A model generated the notes under the pieces. It was given only the letters and a program-made list of their open reading frames with translations. It was not told where the DNA came from and ran no database searches. A stretch of DNA of 64,000 nucleotides from the NCBI RefSeq assembly GCF_001403875.1, contig NZ_LN884297.1, positions 248,001 to 312,000 on the forward strand. The letters are read 5' to 3'. Source of the DNA: Paenibacillus ihumii. Lineage in GTDB: Bacteria > Bacillota > Bacilli > Paenibacillales > Paenibacillaceae. Position 1 is the first letter of the stretch. Every line of letters starts with the position of its first letter. Shown here one piece after another: positions 26,685 to 34,516 of the stretch. The position numbers and the translations under genes were made by a program.

Positions 26685-27653
26685 TTAACCAGAATAAGCA
26701 GAAAGCCTAAGTTTTGTATTCGTGTCGGTTACAGTATACAGGCATGATTTGACCAACATATTTTTCTTATTCGATGAGGTATTCTCATATTCCTTGCTTT
26801 CTACATAACGAAACCAAGCCAAATAATGTTGCAAATATTTGGTTGCAACACCATTAAAGCGGTCCATCCATTTCTTCAAGCGGCTGTGGTAGCTGTTTAC
26901 GTTTTGGATATGATACACGCCTTTCACACGTTGTTTTCCGTCAGACTTGAATCGGTAATGAGCCAAGCCTTTTGAATTCGCATAGGAACTGAATGCTCTC
27001 CACGAATCAGTGCATAGCACGTTGGAGTCAGATAGATGACCACCAATCGCTTCATCCAATTTTGTAGTCCGAATACGTCCACGTCCAAGTACGCCAGAGT
27101 AAGTCATTTTCTGACGGTCACGGGCAACAAGAACACACACTTGGTCATTACTGATGCCACGATACTTGGCTTTGCCACCACGTTTACGTGGCTTGCGTTC
27201 GGTGATTTTCCGTCTACCTTTTTCAGAGTATAAGAAGTATGTTTCGTCCATTTCGACAATTCCCTGGAAAGTTTCGGTTGGAATTTGCTTCAAAGCGGCA
27301 AGAATCTTATGCCGCCAGTAAAACAAAGTTATGTGTGTGATTTCTTCATGCAGTATTTCAGCACACTTACGTAATGAATAGCCCTCAATCATACATTCAA
27401 TGAATCGAACCCAAAGATAAGGTCTTCTCGTTCTTTGGAGAGGGGTATGCGTGAGGTCATTGAACGTTTAGCGACAGGACTTACAGCGATAACGTTGACG
27501 TTTAACCTCTCCAGTACATGTTTTTACAGCGTACTTTCCAAATCGCACGACTGAATGTCTTTTACAGTAGGGGCAAACAAGCCCGTCTTTATGCTTCTGT
27601 TCTTGAATTTCATCAATCGCTCGAACTGCAACTCCCTTAGTTCGTGATTGCAA
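26685..27653 (-). pseudogene. IS1595-family transposase with one in-frame stop
   Basis: Read through, this is a 322-codon ISXO2-like transposase: an N-terminal zinc ribbon (CPYCKRH...RYRCKSC), then the DDE-type core with VEMDETYF, LCTDSWRAF and NVNSYHSRLKKWMDRF. A single TAA (27468-27470) just after CKSCR interrupts it; both sides are in the same frame. An upstream frame reaches 27709 but ATG at 27653 fits the family. I could not find convincing terminal inverted repeats or a target duplication. It lies in the decayed island and was probably inactivated after insertion. Confidence 0.88.
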
Positions 27654-27755
27654 AAAGTGGATAAGCTCTCGCTTAACAAATGTTCGTAAATATTAAATAT
27701 AAACAACAAAGTTTAACATAGCCTATATCTTAAAAATATTCGCTCTTGTGATTAC

Positions 27756-27780
27756 AAAAAAAGGCACCGCCAGGCGCCCC
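27756..27780 (-). terminator. terminator of tatA
   Basis: On the minus strand GGCGCC-TGGC-GGTGCC is followed by seven T residues. Confidence 0.85.
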
Positions 27781-27792
27781 CATTTTCTATCC

Positions 27793-27999
27793 TTAAGACT
27801 TGCTTGTTTCTTCTATAGACTTGATCTCCTGCGGCTTGTCTTCCTCTTCCTTGGAATCGCCGCGGGCGCCTTTCTTAAATTCCCTTAACATCGTGCCAAA
27901 ACTGCGTCCAAGTTCCGGCAGTTTGCTGGGACCGAACAACAGGAGCGCGGCGATGACCAGCAACAGCAGATGCGTTGGCCGCAACAAGTTTTCAAGCAC
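27793..27999 (-). CDS. tatA: twin-arginine translocase subunit TatA
   Basis: The 68-residue protein has the TatA plan: a short N-terminal TM helix (THLLLLVIAALLLFG), the invariant FGPSKLPELGRSFG hinge, an amphipathic helix (TMLREFKKGARG) and an acidic tail. TatA oligomers form the pore that exports folded proteins. A GTG at 27999 is chosen because GAGGAG sits 8 bases upstream; the more distal GTG at 28008 overlaps that site. No tatC is in the window, so the partner is elsewhere. A T-tract terminator follows. Confidence 0.93.
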   Translation of the reverse strand: MLENLLRPTHLLLLVIAALLLFGPSKLPELGRSFGTMLREFKKGARGDSKEEEDKPQEIKSIEETSKS

Positions 28000-28156
28000 A
28001 TTTATCACTCCTCGGATATATCTTATTGTAAATTATACTACGTTATACGGTAGAAAGGGAGTTTTTCTCACCATTTCAACAAAATATTGCAGGAGAAACC
28101 AAATCGGAGCCTTAGGCATATGCTGTGAGCAAAGCGACGCAAAGGAGTGAACATCA

Positions 28157-28768
28157 TTGAGTTCCTACAGTCTGTTAGCGATCATTGCGATCGGCTTGGC
28201 ATCGAACTTGGATAATGCAGGGGTCGGAATTGCCTACGGCGTTCGGAAAATCCGCATTCCCTGGTACTCTAATCTGGCGATTGCAATCATATCCTTCCTG
28301 GCTACCCTGTTCTCCGGTTTGTTCGGAAATTTAATATCTACCTGGATCTCGCCCTGGATCGGGCAACTGATCGGAACTATTGTCATTATAGGGGTTGGCG
28401 TATGGGTGCTGGTTCAACCCTATGTGGAGAAAAAACCGATTCCCAAGCAGTCCTCAGCCAATTCTTTAACAAGGCTCTTGCAGAATCCGGAGGAGGCGGA
28501 CATCGACAGTTCGAAATCAATCAGCCTGCCTGAGTCGATACTTCTGGGAATCGCTTTGGCCATGAATGCTCTGGCAGGCGGCTTCAATGCAGGCATCACT
28601 CAATTAAACGTATGGTATACCTCGTTGTCTGTCGGCCTATTCAGCTTTATTCTGCTGGCGCTCTGTGCAGGCTTCGGGGAGAAATTCGCTGCGGAGAAGC
28701 TGGGTCATCGAGCCACGGTCATTTCCGGATTACTCTTGATTTTAATCGGCTTTCGCCAGATGTTTTGA
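28157..28768 (+). CDS. ytaF: YtaF-like sporulation membrane protein
   Basis: The 203-residue, six-TM protein matches YtaF of the MntP/DUF204-like family, with SNLDNAGVGIAYGVRKIRIPW near the N-terminus and LGIALAMNALAGGFNAG at the start of the second half, an internal repeat of the fold. Such proteins are transporters of divalent cations or have unknown roles; YtaF is annotated as sporulation-associated. The start is a TTG at 28157, with AAAGGAG 9 bases ahead and no nearby ATG. It is divergent from tatA. Confidence 0.85.
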   Translation: MSSYSLLAIIAIGLASNLDNAGVGIAYGVRKIRIPWYSNLAIAIISFLATLFSGLFGNLISTWISPWIGQLIGTIVIIGVGVWVLVQPYVEKKPIPKQSSANSLTRLLQNPEEADIDSSKSISLPESILLGIALAMNALAGGFNAGITQLNVWYTSLSVGLFSFILLALCAGFGEKFAAEKLGHRATVISGLLLILIGFRQMF

Positions 28769-29111
28769 AGGGAAAGTGTTGTATTTTTTTCGGGCAACAA
28801 AGCTCTATGCTTGAGGCACGTGACTTTTGTGTCACTTATTGTCGTGCATTTTATTGTGTACTCCAATAGAGGACGATGAGAACGGATTGTTTCATTAGCT
28901 TAATTGTTTGGCGGTCGACGAATTTTCCCATTGAATTTACCAATAATGGAAAACTAAGGACTCCATCATACCTCCAATACAGAGCTAGAGCCAAGCTGTA
29001 CAAGGATAAGGTGCGGCTCGCGGACTACAAACGGTTCTGAAGCTTGAATGTCAAGCAAGCATAAATTTTATTGGCTTAGGACATAACAACCCTTAGAAAG
29101 GAGGGGTTATT
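28769..29111. other. 343-base interval with a gene-like relic
   Basis: Positions about 28900-29040 on the plus strand read as an open stretch (STNFPIEFTNNGKLRTPSY...KDKVRLADYKRF, then stop) without a start or RBS. It resembles the tail of a lost gene that I cannot name. No terminator or other site is clear in the rest. Confidence 0.4.
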
Positions 29112-29303
29112 ATGCCTAAATCAAACCTAGGGGTACATGAAAAACTAGAGCTTCATGAGCTTCTTACGTTCAAAACGACTTGCCTGACCAAAAGCCAAAC
29201 GATGGCTTCTATGGTCACCGATCCAAACCTCAAGACGATTCTGGAGAATGATGTGCGAAGCGGAACCGAAGACATCCAGCAATTAAGAAACCTACTCGTA
29301 TAA
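29112..29303 (+). CDS. small spore coat-associated protein (CotF-like partner)
   Basis: The 63-residue protein (HEKLELHELLTFKTTCLTKS, then QTMASMVTDPNLKTILENDV) is helical and resembles the short proteins found in pairs with Coat_F-domain genes in Bacillales; the start has AAGGAGG 7 bases upstream. It precedes a CotF-domain gene by 16 bases, so the two are co-transcribed. Packaging in the spore coat is inferred from the family, not visible in the sequence. Confidence 0.75.
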   Translation: MPKSNLGVHEKLELHELLTFKTTCLTKSQTMASMVTDPNLKTILENDVRSGTEDIQQLRNLLV

Positions 29304-29319
29304 ACAGGAGGCCGTAAAC

Positions 29320-29619
29320 ATGAACACTATCATGAGGAACATGACTGGAATGGGCGCGATGACCGATCAGGTAGTTGCCTCCGATTTGTTGATCGCCGCT
29401 AAGAGCGGCATCAAGAATTATGCTGCCGCACTCTCCGAAGCGGCTACTCCCGAGGTAAGAAATGTTCTGTGCGATCAATTGAGCAAAGCCGTCAACCTTC
29501 ACGAGCAAATCTTCAACTATATGAGGGACAATGGGTACTATAATGCTTACGACCCAGATCAGCAAATTCAGATGGACGTACAAAATGCAGATAAGGCTTT
29601 AAATTTGCCGAACGCTTAA
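29320..29619 (+). CDS. CotF-domain spore coat protein
   Basis: The 99-residue protein carries a Coat_F domain: DQVVASDLLIAAKSGIKNYA, ALSEAATPEVRNVLCDQLSK and AVNLHEQIFNYMRDNGYYNAYD, ending in a short polar tail. This matches the YhcQ/YraF/YraG group of B. subtilis. AGGAGG stands 8 bases before the ATG. It is the second gene of a pair and is followed by a strong terminator. The family builds or decorates the spore coat during late sporulation. Confidence 0.88.
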   Translation: MNTIMRNMTGMGAMTDQVVASDLLIAAKSGIKNYAAALSEAATPEVRNVLCDQLSKAVNLHEQIFNYMRDNGYYNAYDPDQQIQMDVQNADKALNLPNA

Positions 29620-29637
29620 ATGGATCTCCCTAAATAT

Positions 29638-29668
29638 AATGCCGCCAAGAGAGCTTGGCGGCATTATT
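29638..29668 (+). terminator. terminator after the coat-protein pair
   Basis: AATGCCGCCAAG / CTTGGCGGCATT stem with a 4-base loop, followed by ATTGTT. Confidence 0.88.
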
Positions 29669-29839
29669 GTTCGGTAAAGCATTATGCTTGGTTGAATGTA
29701 GATCAAAAGTCACACATTTGTATTTTTAGAACCTTCCATTTAGGGTATAATAATAGTATCCGGATTACTCTCGTCTTCTTTGCCTAACGGATCATGTTAT
29801 CGGTATACCGGGCTTTTATCATGATGAGAGGTGTTAATT

Positions 29840-30781
29840 TTGCTTTGGCTTTCTAATTATGAAGAAGATTTGCAGCAAGCGTTCGCTAATGCGGACAAAT
29901 CATTATCCGCCTTCCCTCCCTCATTCAGCCAACCAGCTCGTGACTTCCTCGACAAGTTTCATGTACTCAAGGAGAACCGCTCGAAGAACTACATCTGCTA
30001 CCTTCTGCCGTTCTGGCTGCAGGAGAAGTCATCCGTATCCATTGCGGACTGCCGCCGAATCGCGGTGGCGAACATATTCGGGATGATGTACTACCACCTG
30101 ATTGACGAATTAATGGACAATCCTGAAGCGCGTTTCAAGCATCAGCTTCCGCTAGCCGACCTGGTTCACATTGAGTTCATGAACATCTACAGAGACTACT
30201 TCCCCACGGGCTCTCCATTCTGGTCATACTTCCGGAAATATGTCATCGAATGGGCAGAGGCTGTCACCCATGAGAATATCAACGATTTTTTTCTAAATCA
30301 TCCCGTGCGAGTTGCCCATAAAGCTGCGCCTGTCAAGCTATCTGTCGCTGCTGTCTACCTGCTCTCCAGACAAGAGCAAATGATTCCTGTGCTTGAAGAC
30401 AGCGTGGATACCGTGCTTATTTCGCTGCAGATGCTGGATGATTGGATGGATTGGGAGAAGGATCTCAAGGAAGGGAGCTATAACTGCCTCGTTGCCCTGA
30501 TCAGAGCCAAGAACCAGCTGCCAGAGGATTGGGAGCCTGCTCCGCAAGAGATTAAGCAAGCTATTTATACGGAAGGCATTTTAGTAGATTATGCACACCA
30601 GGTAGAAGCTCATCATAAAACATTAGACCATATTCACTCTATCGCCCCACATCTCTATGACTTCCATGAATTTCTTCTGTATAATATTCAGCAAGCTGCA
30701 CAGCAAATTGAAAGAGATAGAGAATTGTTGGAAAATGGAGGATTAGAGTACTGGTTGTCGAAAAAAATCTCTAATTCCTAG
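29840..30781 (+). CDS. class I isoprenoid-synthase-like protein next to a RiPP-type precursor
   Basis: The 313-residue, wholly helical protein has two Asp-rich motifs spaced as in class I prenyl/terpene synthases: DELMD (89-93) on a MMYYHLIDELMDNPEARF helix and DDWMDWEKD (200-208). These bind Mg-diphosphate in the superfamily that includes polyprenyl synthases, phytoene synthases and the peptide-modifying ComQ. Other sequence is too diverged to name a subfamily. A TTG at 29840 is preferred, with AGAGGTG 6 bases upstream; a GTG at 29831 is the alternative. TATAAT at 29746-29751 is a likely -10. It is followed 69 bases later by an NHLP-type precursor with its own extended -10, so a joint function, possibly peptide prenylation, is inferred. 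Confidence 0.65.
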   Translation: MLWLSNYEEDLQQAFANADKSLSAFPPSFSQPARDFLDKFHVLKENRSKNYICYLLPFWLQEKSSVSIADCRRIAVANIFGMMYYHLIDELMDNPEARFKHQLPLADLVHIEFMNIYRDYFPTGSPFWSYFRKYVIEWAEAVTHENINDFFLNHPVRVAHKAAPVKLSVAAVYLLSRQEQMIPVLEDSVDTVLISLQMLDDWMDWEKDLKEGSYNCLVALIRAKNQLPEDWEPAPQEIKQAIYTEGILVDYAHQVEAHHKTLDHIHSIAPHLYDFHEFLLYNIQQAAQQIERDRELLENGGLEYWLSKKISNS

Positions 30782-30798
30782 ATTAAAACTGTGACTAA

Positions 30799-30807
30799 TG
30801 TTATAAT
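30799..30807 (+). promoter_or_regulatory. extended -10 promoter of the NHLP precursor
   Basis: TGTTATAAT is a perfect extended -10 (TGnTATAAT), 43 bases before the precursor start. No good -35 is present, as often with extended -10 promoters. It allows the precursor to be made in excess over the enzyme. Confidence 0.65.
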
Positions 30808-30850
30808 ATGTAAGCACTTATTACCATTTTTTCTGAGAAAGGGTGATCTT

Positions 30851-31096
30851 ATGACAACATCAGGAGCTCTCCTTCAGACGCAAATTATTCAGAAAGCTTG
30901 GCAGGACCCCAGCTTCAAAGCCAAACTGTTAGCAGATCCAAAGGCTGCTATCCAGGAGGCGCTGGGGGTTATAATTCCAGATCACATCAAGGTTAAAGCA
31001 GTTGAGGAAAGTTCCGACGAATTTTACCTTGTGCTTCCCCCAAACCCGTCGGAAGTGATTAAAAGCGACATCAAGCCAAATGCTGTGTGGATGTAA
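30851..31096 (+). CDS. NHLP leader-family RiPP-type precursor peptide
   Basis: The 81-residue protein is almost entirely a nitrile-hydratase-like leader (NHLP/TOMM propeptide domain): QIIQKAWQDPSFKAKLLADP, KAAIQEALGVIIPDHIKVKA, then SSDEFYLVLPPNPSEV. What follows is a short tail, IKSDIKPNAVWM, with no Cys or Ser/Thr-rich core and a Trp one residue from the end. In known proteusins and TOMMs this leader recruits tailoring enzymes, but no YcaO, LanM, radical SAM or peptidase-transporter gene is here. AAAGG sits about 8 bases ahead of the ATG. Its only enzyme-like neighbour is the isoprenoid synthase homologue. The leader assignment is firm; processing is speculative. Confidence 0.8.
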   Translation: MTTSGALLQTQIIQKAWQDPSFKAKLLADPKAAIQEALGVIIPDHIKVKAVEESSDEFYLVLPPNPSEVIKSDIKPNAVWM

Positions 31097-31149
31097 ATTT
31101 TCAGTAGCAAACTTACAATTTTACAACGAGAGTAGGCTTAAGCAAAAAA

Positions 31150-31180
31150 GCTTCCCGTCAAGCATCTCTTGACGGGAAGC
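31150..31180 (-). terminator. histidine kinase terminator built from its last codons
   Basis: GCTTCCCGTCAAG and CTTGACGGGAAGC are perfect 13-base arms with a 5-base loop; on the minus strand six T follow. The upstream arm encodes the last residues (FPSRD) of the kinase, so the coding end doubles as the stem. Confidence 0.92.
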
Positions 31181-33050
31181 GAATAATTGCTTCGGTGCCT
31201 ACTCCTTTTTCACTTAAGAAAGTAATTTCTCCTTGCATAACTTCAATAATCCTGAACGTTACCATTAAACCAAGTCCAGTTCCCTTAGTCTTGTTGGAGA
31301 AATAAGGCTCCCCAAGACGGGCTAAGACATCGGAATCCATTCCCTCACCGTTATCTTTAATATGAATGAATACCCATCCATCTTCTTTATATCCCCAAAC
31401 CTGAATGTCTCCCTCGCCTTGTAGAGATTCGATACTATTTTTAATAATATTAATAATGGCTTGTTTAAATTTAGATGAGTTTCCTCTGATTAATAAATTT
31501 TCGGGTATATTTACGGCTATTTTTCCTCCCTGCAGATTAGCCATCGGGACTAATATTCCTTCAATATGTATAAATTCCTGCAGTAAGTTTAGTGTGACTA
31601 CTTTTCCTACTTCTGGCTTGGCGAAAGTAAGAAAGTCAGTAATTATATTCGAAGCGCGATCAAGTTCGTCAAGAGCCATATTCAAATAAACCTTCTCTGA
31701 ATTCTCATGCTTTTCAGCCATCAATTGAATAAACCCTCTTGTTACCTGCAATGGATTTCTAACCTCATGAGCTACAGAGGCTGCCATCTCACTGATGATC
31801 TCCATTTTCTCCGAACGCTGCAATTCATTATTGAACATCTCGAGTTGCTTAGAGTACTCAACCACCTGTTCATGATTCTCAGAAAATCTTCTACCCAAAA
31901 TAATGATTAAGGAGATCAGGAAGCTAATAACACCCCACTTCCACAGATATAGATCATAATATGCATTCTGAGAATAAAACCAAATTAATTCTCCAACTCC
32001 AAGTATCGCAAAAACTAAAAATCCAGTAGTAAAAATTAAAGCATCTTTATTCTTTTGGAATGTATAAAATGTCACTATACTCAAGAGCAAAACAAACTGA
32101 ACAATCATAATATATCCAAGTAACTCCTGTGACACAAAACCATACATTCTAGAATATTTGCCTGATGTAATTTCATGAAAAATAACCACAAAAAAACAAA
32201 TTATAGAATAAACAACCTGAAAGTTTCTAAATTTCTTAATAATAGAGTAGTAACCGGCACCAAAAACTCTTTCGAAGAAAAATGTAAACGAGGGTAATAA
32301 AATAAATAAAGCTATATCAAATAAGGTAACATACAGCTTGCCTTTGTCTTCAAATAGCCAATATAAAAAAGATGAATAAGTGATAACAATTACGCCACTT
32401 GATAAGAAGACAACGCATAATGAGAGCCATATGATCAAATTATCGGATCTTAGGAATACTGTGCAAGCTAACATAATAACTGCAATAAATATAAGTGTAC
32501 TGCCTAATATGAAATCAGCAATATTTCCTCTAACATATTCTTTAATAAGATCCTGATAAACACCTATTTTAATGGTACCCTGAATCCCTATTCTATTCTG
32601 CGAAAAAATCCCTATATAGAGTGTACTATCCGAATTAACCTCATCCAATGGCAATAGCACACTATTTATTTCATAATTATAATCACGCTCTGACTCATAA
32701 ATTTTAGTCCCATTCATAATAGCAACGATATGTTTACCGTAAATCTTATCGATAAGAATCGTTGAAGAACCAGATGAAAGTTTTGGAAGTGTAATCTTGA
32801 TCCATTGTGCTATTGCGCCCTGGGGTCTTTCAGGCGTTGGGCTATTTAATGAAATATGCGTCCAACCTGGGAGTCCCTCCAATTCCTGTTTAGTGATATT
32901 TTTGTCGAATTCATTTGTCCAAGTAATTTCCCAATCATCAATAGCCTGCCTCATTGAATCCTGGTTCCCAGTGCTCTCAAGTAAATAAGCGCAATAGGCT
33001 GCTAATATTAATACAAAAAAGATGGCTATCCCTTTTAACAACCTTTTCAT
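31158..33050 (-). CDS. multi-TM sensor histidine kinase
   Basis: The 630-residue protein starts with a TM helix and an extracytoplasmic beta-rich domain (about 30-170), followed by seven TM segments (about 175-390), an arrangement like 7TMR-DISM receptors. The cytosolic part has a HisKA domain with phospho-acceptor His428 in SVAHEVRNPLQVTRGFIQLM, an N box (NIIKNSIESL), G1 (DNGEGM) and G2 (GTGLGL). The kinase core resembles KinB/KinD-type sporulation kinases rather than the HisKA_3 type of ComP. There is no adjacent response regulator, which also fits the Spo0A phosphorelay. GGGGTG lies upstream of the ATG. The gene is clearly AT-rich, a sign of possible transfer. Confidence 0.9.
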   Translation of the reverse strand: MKRLLKGIAIFFVLILAAYCAYLLESTGNQDSMRQAIDDWEITWTNEFDKNITKQELEGLPGWTHISLNSPTPERPQGAIAQWIKITLPKLSSGSSTILIDKIYGKHIVAIMNGTKIYESERDYNYEINSVLLPLDEVNSDSTLYIGIFSQNRIGIQGTIKIGVYQDLIKEYVRGNIADFILGSTLIFIAVIMLACTVFLRSDNLIIWLSLCVVFLSSGVIVITYSSFLYWLFEDKGKLYVTLFDIALFILLPSFTFFFERVFGAGYYSIIKKFRNFQVVYSIICFFVVIFHEITSGKYSRMYGFVSQELLGYIMIVQFVLLLSIVTFYTFQKNKDALIFTTGFLVFAILGVGELIWFYSQNAYYDLYLWKWGVISFLISLIIILGRRFSENHEQVVEYSKQLEMFNNELQRSEKMEIISEMAASVAHEVRNPLQVTRGFIQLMAEKHENSEKVYLNMALDELDRASNIITDFLTFAKPEVGKVVTLNLLQEFIHIEGILVPMANLQGGKIAVNIPENLLIRGNSSKFKQAIINIIKNSIESLQGEGDIQVWGYKEDGWVFIHIKDNGEGMDSDVLARLGEPYFSNKTKGTGLGLMVTFRIIEVMQGEITFLSEKGVGTEAIIRFPSRDA

Positions 33051-33536
33051 TACAGCACCCCTGCCAATAAAATAAGAACGATCCTTGTTACTTCATGACT
33101 ATATTATTCGATATAATTCCGCTTAAACCTTCAATATTCTGGAAAGGCTCAAAATTTTTTATCATATATTGTCATTTACAAGAAAATATTTGTAGGATTT
33201 ACAGCTATCAATTTTCATCATTCTCCAGTTGAAAAGGAGGAAGTCTGCTACCCCACCTTCGGCATGAATCCTAACCAAGAATAATTTGATAAAGAAAGGT
33301 GCAAGCTTGAGGGAAGCGGACAAGTGTTAATATACCATGACTTTACGTCCGGGGATAGACGCAGGATAGACTTGTACAGTATCCATTAGCAGTCATTAGC
33401 TGCAATTAATGAAATAGCGCGTACCGATTAAACCTCGGTCCGCGCTGATGCACAGCGAACCCCGCGCGCTAGCTGCGGGCGGGGCGAAAACATAACTATT
33501 CTCATCTATCTACTTGCTTGGGTACGGATATCCAGG
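33051..33536. other. 486-base intergenic region with two GC-rich hairpins
   Basis: AGCGCG-t-ACCGA and TCGGT-c-CGCGCT (33416-33446) form a stem with one internal mismatch and a 7-base loop. Just after it CCCCGC...GCGGGcGGGG (about 33457-33485) can form a second stem. Neither has a T run on the plus strand. They could be a small structured RNA or the 3' end of comA transcripts. No open frame with a start signal is convincing here. Confidence 0.45.
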
Positions 33537-34406
33537 TTAAATCACATAAAAGTATTCCTTTTCCTTCTCTTGTCTGGCTCTGACCCCAAAGGTAAAAGTA
33601 TCCTGACGGAGTCCGCGCCGCAGCGTTTCAAGAGAAAGAACATCGCCTGGCGAAATATTGCCCAGATTGGCGCTAGGGCCAAACTTGTTCAGGAACAATA
33701 CCTGCTGACTTTTTAAAGGCGCTTCCCATATCAATTTATCCGGATCCGTTACAAACTTCAGAACATCATCCAGCAGATTCAACCGGCATTCGCCATGCTC
33801 ATCGAATACGCCGACCCCTCTGCCTGATTCACGAGCTTCAATCGTTAACAGCTCCGCCCCTGCCTTCAAATCGGCCTCAAGCGTATCGGCCAGCTCGGCT
33901 GCATCTATAAGTGATCCCGACAATTTTTTTCCGTATTCCGTGAAGACCCTCAGGCCGTGCTTCCTGCCTTCCTGGATCAGCTCCGTACGTTTTGCGCGGG
34001 AGAGCTCAATCGTCCCATCCGATACTTCTACCCCATTAAAGCCGAGAGTGCATATGGTGTTGAAAAATTCCGGCACTACATCCTGCAATACGGCCGTCTC
34101 CAACAACGTACCGCCTGGCATTACCGTGACCCCGTGCTGTTTGGCCAGATTGATCTTATATAGCAGCAATTCAGTTTGATAGAGCGGGGCTGTGCCAAAC
34201 CCGAATTTTACGCAATCCATGTAGTTCGAACCTGTCTCCATCAGATCCATAAATGAGTTTCTGCCAAGACCCTTATCGATGACCATGGTATACCCTCGAC
34301 TAGCAGCATTGCGTATATTGTGCGTGCTTTCAAGTTCAGATTGCTTGCGATATCCGCACGGGTCACATAATTCTGTTGGCCAAATTTCATGTAAGGAACT
34401 TTTCAT
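33537..34406 (-). CDS. comA: phosphosulfolactate synthase (ComA/YitD family)
   Basis: The 289-residue TIM-barrel protein matches ComA, which joins sulfite to phosphoenolpyruvate to give (R)-2-phospho-3-sulfolactate. Characteristic blocks are GYTMVIDKGLG, DCVKFGFGTAPLY, LGFNGVEVSDGTIEL and LLTIEARESG. The ATG at 34406 has GAGGAG about 7 bases ahead; a 24-codon extension to 34478 has no RBS. B. subtilis uses this pathway (yitC, yitD) to fill the spore with 3-sulfolactate. It follows the MFS gene on the same strand, and comB is divergent 1.6 kb away, so the pathway is complete to sulfolactate. Confidence 0.9.
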   Translation of the reverse strand: MKSSLHEIWPTELCDPCGYRKQSELESTHNIRNAASRGYTMVIDKGLGRNSFMDLMETGSNYMDCVKFGFGTAPLYQTELLLYKINLAKQHGVTVMPGGTLLETAVLQDVVPEFFNTICTLGFNGVEVSDGTIELSRAKRTELIQEGRKHGLRVFTEYGKKLSGSLIDAAELADTLEADLKAGAELLTIEARESGRGVGVFDEHGECRLNLLDDVLKFVTDPDKLIWEAPLKSQQVLFLNKFGPSANLGNISPGDVLSLETLRRGLRQDTFTFGVRARQEKEKEYFYVI

Positions 34407-34516
34407 CTGGATTCTCCTCAATTCTTTTTGACTTGTCGCTTCATCCAATGACATAGGCATCATATGCTGAATTTTCATGTCATGTGCCCATGGCTTTGAA
34501 ATTTATAAAGGCCAAA

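Noticed and set aside
26640..27740. Terminal inverted repeats of the IS1595 relic
   Set aside because: I compared both flanks by eye and found no convincing complementary ends or target duplication.
31158..33050. Naming the kinase ComP
   Set aside because: Its HisKA core is of the KinB/KinD type, not HisKA_3, it is convergent to the precursor gene and no ComA-type response regulator is adjacent.
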